From the NCBI GenBank assembly GCA_964593155.1, contig CAZQHE010000004.1, positions 1-64,000 of the forward strand: a DNA stretch of 64,000 bases, written 5' to 3'. Shown here piece by piece: positions 45,079 to 54,801 of the stretch. The position numbers and the translations under genes were made by a program. Source of the stretch: JAJRXK01 sp964593155 (GTDB lineage: Bacteria; Krumholzibacteriota; Krumholzibacteriia; JAJRXK01). Each line of letters starts with the position of its first letter. The first letter of the stretch is position 1. The notes beneath the pieces are model-generated. The model searched no databases. It saw nothing but the letters and a program-made list of their open reading frames with translations, and was not told the DNA's origin.

Positions 45079-45904
45079 TCTCGTCCTCTTCCTGGTCACC
45101 GCGCAGGCGTCGCTGGATCGACTCGCGCAGCTCCTGTTCGTCGAAGTCCAGGGCCTCGAGCAGGCGCAGGGCCTCTTCGGGCGTCATCTCCTCGGGCCGT
45201 GGCGGCGGCGGGGCCTGCGTGCTGTCGGTCCCCGCTTCCTGCGGATCGGGCGGCGGCTGTTGCTGCCGGGTCGAGTCGGGCGGTGCCTGCTGCTGGTCGT
45301 CGGACTCCTCGGGCTGCTGCGGGTCCTGCGGCTGGTCCTCCGGAGGCTGCTCGCCCTCGGAGTCCTGCTGCTGCTGGTCCTGCGGCGGCTGCTCTCCGTC
45401 CTGCGGCTCGCCCTCGTCGCCCTGGTCCTGCGAGTTCTGGCTCTGCTGCTCCTGCTGGTCCCGTAGGCGCTGCGCCAGTTCCAGATTGTGCAGAAGATCG
45501 GCATCGGGCTCGGTGTCGCCCTGGACGAGGGCCTCGGTGTAGAACTCCAGGGCCCGGTCGTACTCCTGCTGCTCGAAGGCGGCATTGCCCGCATTGTACA
45601 GAGCGCGCAGCCGCTGTGTCAGAGGAGCTTCGGGATCGGCGAGCGGGGCGTACTGCCGCATGGCGGCCTCGAACTCGCCGCCGTCGTACAGGGTCTCGGC
45701 CAGGGCGGCCCGGATGCGCGGATCCTCGGGCGCGAGGGCCTGCGCGCGGAGCATCGCTTCGAGCGCGCCCAGCGTGTCCCCGCGCGCGAAGGACTGCTGC
45801 GCCTCCGCGGCGGCGCGCTCGGCGCGCTGCAGCGGATCCCAGGCCAAGGCCGGACCGGTGCACGCGACCACGATCAGCACCACGAGGATCGAAACCCGTC
45901 TCAT
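45068..45904 (-). CDS. batC: Aerotolerance protein BatC (TPR)
   Basis: A 278-residue exported TPR protein. After a signal peptide ending ALA, TPR-like helices run from 25 to 150 (AAEAQQSFARGDTLGALEAML, NAGNAAFEQQEYDRALEF). Residues about 155-245 are an extremely Gln/Glu/Pro/Asp-rich low-complexity region, then a short conserved helix (LLEALDFDEQELRESI) as in other BatC proteins. The ATG overlaps the batB stop (ATGA). Role unknown; the TPR and the acidic tail suggest a partner-binding scaffold on the outer face of the membrane. Confidence 0.88.
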   Translation of the reverse strand: MRRVSILVVLIVVACTGPALAWDPLQRAERAAAEAQQSFARGDTLGALEAMLRAQALAPEDPRIRAALAETLYDGGEFEAAMRQYAPLADPEAPLTQRLRALYNAGNAAFEQQEYDRALEFYTEALVQGDTEPDADLLHNLELAQRLRDQQEQQSQNSQDQGDEGEPQDGEQPPQDQQQQDSEGEQPPEDQPQDPQQPEESDDQQQAPPDSTRQQQPPPDPQEAGTDSTQAPPPPRPEEMTPEEALRLLEALDFDEQELRESIQRRLRGDQEEDENDW

Positions 45905-46908
45905 GCTTCGTCCCTCCTCCGGTCGCGCAGGAACCCCTCGACCAACAACAGCACCACCGCGGCGCCCAGCGGCCAGGCGTAGCGCTCGCGATAGCTCACG
46001 ATGCGCTGGGCACGAATGGCCGAGCCCTCGATGGTGGCGATCTCCGACCGGAGCCGCTCGACGTCGAGTCCGCCGCGATCGGCGCGGGCGTAGGCACCCT
46101 CGGTCGACGACACCAGACGCAGGAGTTCGGCCTCCTGCAGTCGCGTCATGACGACCTCACCGTCACGGTCGCGCACGAACCCCTGCCGCCGCCCGGCGTC
46201 GTCGACCGCGGGGATCGGCGCGCCCTCGGTGGTGCCCATGCCCACGGCGTACAACGTCACCTGCTGCTCCCGCAGGGCGTCGAGGGCGGGATCGAGATCG
46301 TCGCCGAAGTCCTCGCCGTCGGTCACCACCAGGACCACGCGCGAGCGGCCGCCCTCGTCGTCGAACAGCTCCAGGGCGGTGAACAGCGCCGACGACAGGT
46401 CGGTTCCCTGCGCGCCGATCATCGAGGGATCGGCCTGGTTCAGGAAAAGGCGCGCCGCGGCGTAGTCCACCGTCAAGGGGCACTGCGGGAAGGCCGCACC
46501 GGCGAAGAAGACCAGACCGACGCGGTCGCCGTCGAGCGATTCGACCAGCTCGGCGATCTCGAGCTTGGCCCGGTCCAGCCGGCTGGGGCGAACGTCCTCG
46601 GCCTGCATGCTGCGGCTGATGTCCAGCGCCACCACCAGGTCGATTCCCTCCTGCTCGACCTCGATCTCGCTCGCGCCCCACTGCGGTCGGGCCGCGGCGA
46701 TCACCAGCAGGCCCAGGGCGAACAGACGCAACGCCGATCGCGCCACGCGTCGGCCATCTCGTGCGCCGAGCCCCAGCGCGCCCTGGACGGCCGGATCGAC
46801 GAAGTCGCGCAGCCTCCGCTCGGCCCGCGCCCGCGTCGACCACAGCACGACCCACAACAGCGGGACGGCCAGCAGCAGCCACAGCAGTTCGGGATGGGCG
46901 AAGCGCAC
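45901..46908 (-). CDS. batB: Aerotolerance protein BatB (VWA)
   Basis: A 335-residue VWA protein. Two N-terminal helices (WLLLAVPLLWVVLW and LFALGLLVIAAA) anchor a VWA domain whose metal-ion-dependent adhesion site is complete: DISRS near 92-96, a conserved Thr later and DGEDFG near 190. A last hydrophobic helix precedes the C-terminus. The start is GTG at 46908, 16 nt after batA. BatA and BatB are thought to form a membrane complex with the MoxR ATPase; direct evidence is limited. Confidence 0.92.
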   Translation of the reverse strand: MRFAHPELLWLLLAVPLLWVVLWSTRARAERRLRDFVDPAVQGALGLGARDGRRVARSALRLFALGLLVIAAARPQWGASEIEVEQEGIDLVVALDISRSMQAEDVRPSRLDRAKLEIAELVESLDGDRVGLVFFAGAAFPQCPLTVDYAAARLFLNQADPSMIGAQGTDLSSALFTALELFDDEGGRSRVVLVVTDGEDFGDDLDPALDALREQQVTLYAVGMGTTEGAPIPAVDDAGRRQGFVRDRDGEVVMTRLQEAELLRLVSSTEGAYARADRGGLDVERLRSEIATIEGSAIRAQRIVSYRERYAWPLGAAVVLLLVEGFLRDRRRDEA

Positions 46909-46924
46909 GGTCTCTCCGTCCTCC

Positions 46925-47911
46925 TCAGGGAAGCACGCGGAACACGGTGGCGGCGAGCACGGTCTCGAGCAGCAGCAGGAGCAGGCCGGGGATCATCCAC
47001 CACGCGGCCAGCGACTGGTAGTTGGTGAAGACCTCGGTCTCGATCTCGGACTTCTCGAGTTCGTCGATGGTGTCGAAGATGCGCTGCAGGCCCTCGCCGC
47101 TCTGTGCGCGGAAGTACTGGCCGCCCGTGAGTTCGCTGACCTGCCGCAGCAGGTCCTCGTCGATACGTGTCTCGATCTGGGTGTAGCGGCGGCCGAGGAT
47201 CGGGTGGTCCACCGGGTACGGGGCCAGCCCCTCCTTGCCCACGCCGATCGTGTACACGCGGACGCCCAGCGCGCGCGCTGCCTCGGCGGCAGTGAGCGGA
47301 TCGACGGTGGTCACGTTGTTCACGCCGTCGGTCAGCAGCACCAGGACCTTGCTCTCGGCCTCGCTGCGGGCCAGTCGCTTGACCCCCGTGGCGATGCCCA
47401 GGCCGATGGCGGTGCCGTCCTCGATCAGCCCGACGTCGACCTCGTCGAGGAAACGCACGAGCACGTCGTAGTCCAGCGTGAGCGGACACTGCGTGAAGGC
47501 CTTGGCCGCGAAGACCACCAGGCCGATCCGGTCCTGCCGGCGGCCGTCGACGAAGTCGCGGATCGTGCTCTTGGCCACGGCGAGACGGTCGTCGGGTTCG
47601 AAGTCCAGCGCCCGCATGCTGCCACTGATGTCGAGGACCAGCGAGATGTCGATCCCCTCTCCCCGGATCACCTCGCGGTCGTGGGCCAGCCGCGGACCGG
47701 CGAAGGCCACCAGCAGCAGGCAGATCGCGATCGCCCGCACCACGATCGCCCACGGCCGCAGACGGGCGCGCCACCCGCGACCCACGCCGCGCAGCAGGCC
47801 GTGATCACTGAAGCGCACGGCGGCACCCCCGCGCGCGAAGCGGGCCGCGGCCGCGAGGATCACCAGGGCCAGCGGGATCACCAGGACGAAGATCGGACGG
47901 GCGAATTCCAT
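46925..47911 (-). CDS. batA: Aerotolerance protein BatA (VWA)
   Basis: A 328-residue VWA protein with membrane helices near residues 6-24 and 55-70 and a C-terminal one (MIPGLLLLLLETVLAATVF). The MIDAS is intact (DISGS near 95, TDGVNN near 190). It resembles batB but is distinct, as in the known paired arrangement. ATG at 47911 shares one base with the preceding stop (TGATG) and has GGGAGG upstream. It probably sits in the inner membrane with its VWA domain outside. Confidence 0.92.
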   Translation of the reverse strand: MEFARPIFVLVIPLALVILAAAARFARGGAAVRFSDHGLLRGVGRGWRARLRPWAIVVRAIAICLLLVAFAGPRLAHDREVIRGEGIDISLVLDISGSMRALDFEPDDRLAVAKSTIRDFVDGRRQDRIGLVVFAAKAFTQCPLTLDYDVLVRFLDEVDVGLIEDGTAIGLGIATGVKRLARSEAESKVLVLLTDGVNNVTTVDPLTAAEAARALGVRVYTIGVGKEGLAPYPVDHPILGRRYTQIETRIDEDLLRQVSELTGGQYFRAQSGEGLQRIFDTIDELEKSEIETEVFTNYQSLAAWWMIPGLLLLLLETVLAATVFRVLP

Positions 47912-48759
47912 CAGCGTGGCCTCCCGTCGCGCAGGCTCTCGGCGGCGCGGATCGCCTCGGGGGTGCTGTAGACCACGGGAACCGCCGTACGCTCGATCCA
48001 CGCCCGCGCGTCGTCCAGCCACCGCTGGGCCTGGTGTTCGGTCGGCCGCTGCCCGGCGAACTTCACGGTGTCGGCCGCGCGCAGCAGCGGATCGACGTCG
48101 GCCACCTCCGAACGCTCGTAGCCGGCGCCGGTGAGACGCTCGATGGTCTCGTCGGTGGTCCAGTCCAGCGCCGGCACGCGGTAGCGGCCGCTCACGTATC
48201 CGCGCAGGGCCTGGCTGGCCTCCACGTACACCTCGTCGAAGCGACCGGCGGCGATCCAGCCGGAGCGCCGGATCTCGTCGAGGCGCCGAAGGGCGACCTC
48301 GTGCGGCGGTTCCAGGAGAGTCGTCGGGGTGGTGCCGGGAAGCGCCCGACGACGACGACGCCACCACAGGGCTCCGACGAGCAGGATCACGGCCAGGGCG
48401 ACCAACCCGTGGATCCACCACGAAGGCCCGATGTCGCCCACGCGCTCGATCGGCCGCAGGCTGTCGGGCGTGGCCTGGGCCAGCCGCGGCTGCACCGTCC
48501 AGCGCAGGGTGTCGCCCGTGGCCGGCAGGGCGATCGCGGCCTCTCCCACCCGGACCGCGACGACGCGGTACACGCGCGGGTCAGCGGTCTCGCGCAACAC
48601 GACGCCGGTTCCGGTGGGGATCTCGGTGCTGTCGGCCGGAGCGCTGTCCAGACGCAGCGTGGCACGCTCGCCGAGCTGGGGCTCGACCGGCTCCAGCGTG
48701 CCCGCCGACGCCGCGGCCGCCAGGAACATGATCCCGATGCCGAGCCAAGCTCTCGTCAT
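47911..48759 (-). CDS. Membrane protein with DUF4381-like region, BatA-upstream
   Basis: A 282-residue protein: a signal-like helix, a small periplasmic beta domain (about 25-115), a membrane helix at about 125-150 (GLVALAVILLVGALWW) and a cytoplasmic helical domain (ALRRLDEIRRSGWIAAGRFDEVYVEASQALRGYV, ending near 260). Proteins of this shape commonly sit between DUF58 and batA in these operons. A relation to DUF4381 is inferred from shape and position, not from a firm motif. The ATG overlaps the DUF58 stop (ATGA). Role unknown. Confidence 0.65.
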   Translation of the reverse strand: MTRAWLGIGIMFLAAAASAGTLEPVEPQLGERATLRLDSAPADSTEIPTGTGVVLRETADPRVYRVVAVRVGEAAIALPATGDTLRWTVQPRLAQATPDSLRPIERVGDIGPSWWIHGLVALAVILLVGALWWRRRRRALPGTTPTTLLEPPHEVALRRLDEIRRSGWIAAGRFDEVYVEASQALRGYVSGRYRVPALDWTTDETIERLTGAGYERSEVADVDPLLRAADTVKFAGQRPTEHQAQRWLDDARAWIERTAVPVVYSTPEAIRAAESLRDGRPR

Positions 48760-49676
48760 CGTCGCGCGCGCTCCCGCTGCCGGAAGAACCGCTGCAGAGG
48801 CTCGACCACCGACCGGCTCACGTCCACGCTCACCAGGTCGCACCCGGCCCGCCGCAGCTGCCGCTCGAACTCCGACTGCCACCGCTCGGTGCGGCCCGCG
48901 TAGGCCTCCACCACGCGCCGGTCGCCCGCATCGACGAGCACCTCGCGGCCCGACTCGGCGTCGTGGAGCCGCACCAGGCCCACCGGCGGCAGCGCCCGCT
49001 CGCGCGGATCGACCAGCTGCATCGCCACCAGGTCGTGCTTGCGCGCGACGATCGACAGCGCCGTCTCGTAGCCTCGGTCGAGGAAGTCGCTGAGAAGGAA
49101 CACCACGGCCTTGCGCTTCTGCACGCGGTTGAGCGTGTCCAGAGCCATGCCGAGGTCGGTCCCGCGCCCGCGGGGCGGGTGGTACAGGAGTTCGCGGATC
49201 ACACGCAGGCCGTGCGATCGGTTCTTCCGCGGCGGCACGTACAACTCGATCTCGTCGGTGAAGAGGATCAATCCGACCTTGTCCTGATTGCCGAGCGCCG
49301 AGAACACGAGCAATGCCCCCAGCTCGGCCATGGCCGCCGACTTCAGTCGATGGGCGCTGCCGAAGCGCTCCGAGGCGGACAGGTCGGCCATGACGATCAC
49401 CGTGAGCTCGCGCTCCTCCTCGAACTGCTTCAGGTAGGGGTCGCCCATCCGCGCGGTGACGTTCCAGTCGATGGCCCGGACGTCGTCGCCGGGAAGGTAC
49501 TCGCGCACCTCGCGGAACTGGTTGCCCTGTCCCTTGAACACCGAGTGGTACTCACCGCCGAACAGTTCCTGAACGATCCGTCGCGTGCGGATCTCCAGAC
49601 GACGCACCTGGGCGATGAGATCCGGGGGGATCCCACGCACCGAGTCGTCGGCGTTGCGGCGATCGGATTCGCTCAA
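48756..49676 (-). CDS. DUF58 family protein
   Basis: A 306-residue soluble protein. The DUF58 core is plain: an HSVFKGQGNQFREVREYLPGDD segment and IDWNVTARMGDPYLKQFEEE, followed by a VWA-like fold with a DLSASE motif near 100. DUF58 genes almost always follow moxR and belong to the MoxR-VWA systems thought to act as chaperones. TTG at 49676 is used, with GGAG about 7 nt upstream; a GTG at 49640 is the alternative. It follows moxR by 23 nt. Confidence 0.92.
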   Translation of the reverse strand: MSESDRRNADDSVRGIPPDLIAQVRRLEIRTRRIVQELFGGEYHSVFKGQGNQFREVREYLPGDDVRAIDWNVTARMGDPYLKQFEEERELTVIVMADLSASERFGSAHRLKSAAMAELGALLVFSALGNQDKVGLILFTDEIELYVPPRKNRSHGLRVIRELLYHPPRGRGTDLGMALDTLNRVQKRKAVVFLLSDFLDRGYETALSIVARKHDLVAMQLVDPRERALPPVGLVRLHDAESGREVLVDAGDRRVVEAYAGRTERWQSEFERQLRRAGCDLVSVDVSRSVVEPLQRFFRQRERARR

Positions 49677-49699
49677 GGCCGGGCTCCGGGACTCGAGGG

Positions 49700-50686
<987 letters not shown>

Positions 50687-50784
50687 GGTGTTCCTTCCCG
50701 TTTCTGGGCGCATGACCGGTCGACGCTGGACTACGCGCGTCGTGGGGCGGGGGTTCCGTCGGGGGCGCGGGCCGCATAAAATGC

Positions 50785-50812
50785 TTGCCACCGCGCCGGG
50801 CGCCGGTAGCGT
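50785..50812 (+). promoter_or_regulatory. Candidate promoter of the DUF507 pair
   Basis: TTGCCA (50785-50790), 16 nt, TAGCGT (50807-50812). The start would be near 50819 and the leader about 125 nt. It faces the moxR promoter on the opposite strand. Confidence 0.45.
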
Positions 50813-50865
50813 GGCGCTGGAGCCGCCACGGACGGGCGAGACCCGCCGGAGCGCCCGGACTGGCA

Positions 50866-50894
50866 AGACTAGGGCGGGGCCGGGCCGCTGGCAA
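50866..50894 (-). promoter_or_regulatory. Candidate promoter of the moxR-bat directon
   Basis: On the minus strand TTGCCA (50894-50889), 17 nt, TAGTCT (50871-50866). The start would be near 50859, giving a leader of about 170 nt that runs across the DUF507 promoter. Confidence 0.5.
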
Positions 50895-50943
50895 CGCAAC
50901 GGCCGCCCCACCGAACGCGTCCCCGAGGCCCGAGGTCGGTGCC

Positions 50944-51225
50944 GTGCGCATGTCGCAGGAGAAGGTCAAGGACCTGGCCGCCCAGATCGTGAAGATGCTC
51001 GACGAGCATCCCGGCGTCACGCTGCAGGAGCGCGAGGAGGCCCTGCGCGTCGCCGTGGGCAGCGTGATCCTCGACGACCTCGAGGAAGAGGACGACATCG
51101 ACCGCGAGGTCGATGCCCTGCTGAACGAGCACGCCCGCGAGATCGACTCGCAGTCCATGGACCACGAGACCCTGCGCCGCAAGTTCCGCGACGAGATCGC
51201 CCGGCGTCGTGGCTTCACGCTCTGA
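50944..51225 (+). CDS. DUF507 family protein, copy 1
   Basis: A 93-residue acidic cytoplasmic protein. It has the family start (short basic-hydrophobic MRM-SQEKV type), then predicted helices rich in Glu/Asp (DDLEEEDDIDREVDALL) and a basic C-terminus (RRKFRDEIARRRGFTL). The GTG at 50944 is preferred over the ATG 6 nt later because it gives the same N-terminus as copy 2 and fits the GAGG spacing. The family has no known function. It is 15 nt upstream of copy 2. Confidence 0.8.
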   Translation: MRMSQEKVKDLAAQIVKMLDEHPGVTLQEREEALRVAVGSVILDDLEEEDDIDREVDALLNEHAREIDSQSMDHETLRRKFRDEIARRRGFTL

Positions 51226-51240
51226 CCGGGAGAGACCGCC

Positions 51241-51525
51241 GTGCGCCTGACCGAGGAACGTATCGAGGCGATCGCCCTGGCGATCACCGACCGTCTCGCC
51301 GAGGAGGAGCTCGTCGACCTGACCATCGACGAGGAGGACCTGGCGAACCTGGTGGCGAACGTGATCACCCGTGACCTCGCCCGCGAGGACGAGATCCAGC
51401 GCGAGGCGGTGGAGTTCGTGCAGAAGACCAAGCCGCAGCTCGATCCCGGCAGCACGGGCTGGAGCATCGAACTCGAGCGCGCCCGCGACCAGCTCGCCGT
51501 GCGCCGCGGCTACGTCCTGCCCTAG
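51241..51525 (+). CDS. DUF507 family protein, copy 2
   Basis: A 94-residue paralogue of the preceding gene, starting GTG at 51241 after GGGAGAG. It shares the opening (MRLTEERIEAIALAITDRL against MRMSQEKVKDLAAQIVKML), an acidic middle and a basic end (ARDQLAVRRGYVLP). The two differ across most positions, so duplication is old. A dimer or hetero-oligomer is plausible. The glycosyltransferase begins 7 nt downstream. Confidence 0.8.
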   Translation: MRLTEERIEAIALAITDRLAEEELVDLTIDEEDLANLVANVITRDLAREDEIQREAVEFVQKTKPQLDPGSTGWSIELERARDQLAVRRGYVLP

Positions 51526-51531
51526 CGCACC

Positions 51532-52800
51532 GTGCGCTGGCTCGTCGTCTCGCCCTACCTGCCCCACCCGGCCATCGGCCACGGCGGCGGCACCGCCGTC
51601 CTTCAGCTCTGCCGCGCCCTGGCCCGGGTCCACGACACCCGCCTGCTCTGCTTCCGGCGCGAGCGCGAGGCAGGACTCGAGGCGTCGCTGGTCGACGCCG
51701 GCGTCGCCGTGCACACCGTGGACTTCCGCAGCGAACAGGCCACCGGGCCGCCGCGCCTGGCCCTGATGGCCGACCGCGCCCTGCACGCGCTGCGCGCCAC
51801 CCGCGACGGCCGGCCGCTGATGGTCGCCAAGTACGACCGTCCCGTGATGCACGCGCGTCTGCGCGAGCAGCTCGACGCGTGGAAGCCGGACGTGGTGCAG
51901 GTCGAGTACGGGTTCATGGCTCCCTACGCGCGGACGGTGCTCCGCGCGCGGAACGGCGCTGCTCCCCACGTCGTGCTGAACACCCACGAGCTCGCGAGCC
52001 TGGTTCGCCTGCGCCGCGCGGCGGCCGCCACCACCCGAGGCCAACGCACCCGCCGCGGGCGTGACCTCGCGCACTGGGCCCGCCACGAGTCGAACCTGGT
52101 CCACTGGGCCGACACCGTGAGCTGTGTGACGGAGGGCGACCGCCGCGTGCTCGAGGCCATGACCGCCGCCACCAATCTCGCCACCGTGCCCCTGGGGACC
52201 GAAGTCGAGGCCTTCGCCCCGATCGAAGCCGGCCACACGATGCATCCGCCGCGCCTTCTCTTCGTGGGCAGCTTCGCCCACCCGCCGAACGCCGAGGGTG
52301 CCGAACGCTTCCTCGCCGAGATCCTGCCGCGGATCCGCGAGCGCCATCCCGAGGTCGTCACCGAGATCGTCGGCGCGAATGCGCCCGAAGCCCTTCGGCG
52401 CCGTGCCGACGCGCGCGTCGAACTGCCCGGCTTCGTCGACGACCTCGACGCCGCCTTCCGGCGTACGCAGGTCTTCGTGGCACCGCTGTTCTCCGGCGGA
52501 GGGATCAAGATCAAGGTGCTCGAGGCGATGGGCCGCGGCGCGGCGATCGTGACCACGCCGATCGGCGCCGAGGGCATCGATCCCGACGGAACGGTCTGTC
52601 GTGTCGCCGACGATCCCGTCGCCTTCGCCGCGGCGGTCTCCGACCTCCTCGGCGACCCTGCCGCGCGATCCGAGCTCGGCCGCCGCGCGCGCGCCCACGT
52701 CGAGGCCCACTACTCGTGGCCGGCGATCGTGCGGAGGCTCGAGGAACGGGTTCAGTCGTCGCAGGCGCGGCAGGATGGCACCGGGCGCTCCGACCCGTAG
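51532..52800 (+). CDS. Glycosyltransferase family 4-like protein
   Basis: A 422-residue GT-B-fold enzyme. The N-terminal half has HGGGTAVLQLCRALAR near 18-35 and KPDVVQVEYG; the C-terminal half has LLFVGSFAHPPNAEGAERFL and the donor-binding FSGGGIKIKVLEAMGRG with the EAMGRG helix used by GT4 enzymes. It lacks membrane segments. It transfers a sugar from a nucleotide donor to an unknown acceptor in polysaccharide or glycolipid synthesis. Start is GTG 6 nt after the DUF507 stop. Its last 49 nt overlap the convergent aldolase gene. Confidence 0.85.
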   Translation: MRWLVVSPYLPHPAIGHGGGTAVLQLCRALARVHDTRLLCFRREREAGLEASLVDAGVAVHTVDFRSEQATGPPRLALMADRALHALRATRDGRPLMVAKYDRPVMHARLREQLDAWKPDVVQVEYGFMAPYARTVLRARNGAAPHVVLNTHELASLVRLRRAAAATTRGQRTRRGRDLAHWARHESNLVHWADTVSCVTEGDRRVLEAMTAATNLATVPLGTEVEAFAPIEAGHTMHPPRLLFVGSFAHPPNAEGAERFLAEILPRIRERHPEVVTEIVGANAPEALRRRADARVELPGFVDDLDAAFRRTQVFVAPLFSGGGIKIKVLEAMGRGAAIVTTPIGAEGIDPDGTVCRVADDPVAFAAAVSDLLGDPAARSELGRRARAHVEAHYSWPAIVRRLEERVQSSQARQDGTGRSDP

Positions 52801-53441
52801 ACGCCGCGGATCGAGAGAAGGCGGTCGACCTGATCTCGGTCCAGCGCGCGCACGCCGCCGAGGCTCTCGGCGATCCAGGTGACCTGTGCCAGGCGCTCGA
52901 CCGTTTCCATCACGTACATCGCCGCCGTCGGCGTGGCGGCGCCGGTGACCGCGCCGTGGTTGCGCAGGAGGCAGGCGTCGTGATCGGCGAACACCGTACG
53001 CACCGCGTCGCCGACCTCGGACGTGCTGGGCGTACCGTAGTCGCTCAACGGAACCGCACCCAGCGTGCACACGACCTCGGGCAGGACGCAGGCGTCGAGG
53101 GCCCGGTGCGCGGCCGCGAAGGCGGTGGCGTGCGGGGGGTGGGCGTGGCAGATCGCCTGCAGGTCACCCCGGGCGGCGTAGATCGCCAGGTGCATGCCGA
53201 GTTCGGTGCTCGCGCGCCCGGTGCCGATCACCTCGCCCTCGAGATCGACCTCGACCAAGTCGGCGGTGCGCAGGCGTCCCTTGTCGGCTCCGGCCGGCGT
53301 CGCGAGCACACGCTCTTCGTCGAGCCGGACGCTCAGGTTGCCCTCGGTCGCGACGACCAGGCCGCGATCCCGCAGGCAGCGCCCGACCTCGACCAGTTCG
53401 TCGCGCAGGCGCCGCTCGACGTCGTGCCGATCAGAATCCAC
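52752..53441 (-). CDS. Class II aldolase/adducin family protein
   Basis: A 229-residue zinc protein. Two zinc histidines are in CHAHPPHATAF, the conserved Glu in STELGMHLAIY, and the late RNHGAV with the third histidine is present. Family members cleave sugar phosphates (L-fuculose- or L-ribulose-phosphate type) or act as decarboxylases and epimerases; specificity is not visible. GTG at 53441 lies inside the end of the upstream PD40 gene (11-nt overlap), so it follows that gene. No Fuc or Rha kinase gene is adjacent. Confidence 0.85.
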   Translation of the reverse strand: MDSDRHDVERRLRDELVEVGRCLRDRGLVVATEGNLSVRLDEERVLATPAGADKGRLRTADLVEVDLEGEVIGTGRASTELGMHLAIYAARGDLQAICHAHPPHATAFAAAHRALDACVLPEVVCTLGAVPLSDYGTPSTSEVGDAVRTVFADHDACLLRNHGAVTGAATPTAAMYVMETVERLAQVTWIAESLGGVRALDRDQVDRLLSIRGVYGSERPVPSCRACDD

Positions 53442-54708
53442 CGCGCAGGACCCACAGGTCCATCTTCTGACCCTTGAACGAGTCGTCCGGATTCCGGCGC
53501 GAGCTGAACACGATCATGTCGTCGGCCATGGGGTCGTTGAAGTCGTAGTTGGCGGCGAAGGGGAAGTTGTCGTCCTCGTCGCTGACCACGAGCGGACGTC
53601 GGTTCGACCCGTCCCCGTTCATGATCCACAGGTTCCGGATGCGCCGCGAGGTGCAGGGGGGGCGCTGCGTGCTCGTGAACACGATCTCGCCGCTGCGCAA
53701 CCACGTGGGATCCATGCTGCTCTCGGGGAGCTTGAGCTGATCGACGGTCGTGGTCAGGCGCAGTCGCCCATCGGTGAAGCTCCCGCCCGGTTCGCGCGGC
53801 TCGGCCGGGTCGTCCGGGTCGAAGGGCACGCGGTAGATCTCGGGCTGACCCGCCGCACCCAGGTTGGCGGTGAAGGCGATGAACCGCCCGTCCGGCGACC
53901 AGGTCGGCTGGTCCTCGCGCAGCGAACCGTTCGTCACCCGCACGATGCGGCCGTCGTTCAGGTTGTAGGCGTGGATCGCCGGCTGGGAGAACTCGTCGTC
54001 GGCGTCGTCGAACAGATTGGCCCCGAGGTCGAGGAAGAAACGGGAGTAGGCGATCCACTCCCCGTTCGGCGACACCGCCGGCGTGCGGTGGAAGTACTGG
54101 ATCCGCCGATTCTCGGCGTTCTCCTCCAGGAACTCCTCCTCGACGATTCCGCGCTGGATCACGCTGATCTCGTCGAGGTCGGTCCGCGGCCCGAGTTCGA
54201 CCAGGAAGATCCGGTCGAAGCCGAAGAAGTCGGTCATCGTCACGGCCAGGGTCTGGTTGTCGACCCAGGCCACCTCGCTCTTGAACGAGTTGACGGTGTC
54301 GATCTGCTGACCGGCGACGTCGACCACCCCGGTGAAGTCGATGCGGCGGGCGTCGCCGATGTTCTCCAGGCGATCCGTGGGCGGACGGTTCTCGTCCGGA
54401 CCGGGGACCTCGATCACGGCGATGTCCCGCTGGCCGCCCTGCTTCAGATCGGCGTTCTGGAATCGATCGAGGCCAGTCCAGTAGTCCGAGGAGAAGGCGA
54501 TGCGCGTGCCGTCGGGAGACAGTGCGGCATCGAAATGGTCGACGGTGAGGGTATCGGTGGTGACCTGGGTCAGCGTGCCCTGCTGTTCGAAGCAGTCTTC
54601 CTCGATGACCTCGTCGCAGCCGGTGCCGGCCGCGACGACCGCACCGACGAGAGCCACGGTCACGGCCGTTCGGCGCAGCGGCGACCCGCGGAGAATTCGG
54701 TCCAGCAT
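53431..54708 (-). CDS. PD40/TolB-like beta-propeller protein, probably exported
   Basis: A 425-residue protein with a hydrophobic N-terminus ending in GTGCDE, possibly a lipoprotein site although -3 is Gly. The body has repeated PD40 (WD40-like) units: SPDGTRIAFSSDYW, SPNGEWIAYSRF and SPDGRFIAFTANLG, marking a TolB-type propeller. It may be a periplasmic or surface binding protein. ATG at 54708 is behind a GAGG about 10 nt upstream. It shares a transcript with the aldolase-like gene and carries its own promoter candidate. Ligand unknown. Confidence 0.8.
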   Translation of the reverse strand: MLDRILRGSPLRRTAVTVALVGAVVAAGTGCDEVIEEDCFEQQGTLTQVTTDTLTVDHFDAALSPDGTRIAFSSDYWTGLDRFQNADLKQGGQRDIAVIEVPGPDENRPPTDRLENIGDARRIDFTGVVDVAGQQIDTVNSFKSEVAWVDNQTLAVTMTDFFGFDRIFLVELGPRTDLDEISVIQRGIVEEEFLEENAENRRIQYFHRTPAVSPNGEWIAYSRFFLDLGANLFDDADDEFSQPAIHAYNLNDGRIVRVTNGSLREDQPTWSPDGRFIAFTANLGAAGQPEIYRVPFDPDDPAEPREPGGSFTDGRLRLTTTVDQLKLPESSMDPTWLRSGEIVFTSTQRPPCTSRRIRNLWIMNGDGSNRRPLVVSDEDDNFPFAANYDFNDPMADDMIVFSSRRNPDDSFKGQKMDLWVLRGGF

Positions 54709-54801
54709 CGTCGTGAAACCTCGGAATGGACGTTCCTGCCGGCCCGGGGCACGCGAAGACGCGCGAACGTCCGCGGGACGGCTCGGTTGGCAAGACACTG
54801 G

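Noticed and set aside
43795..47028. Long plus-strand open frame (about 1077 codons) opposite batB, batC and batD
   Set aside because: Antisense shadow of the Bat operon; translated sequence is low complexity with no domain.
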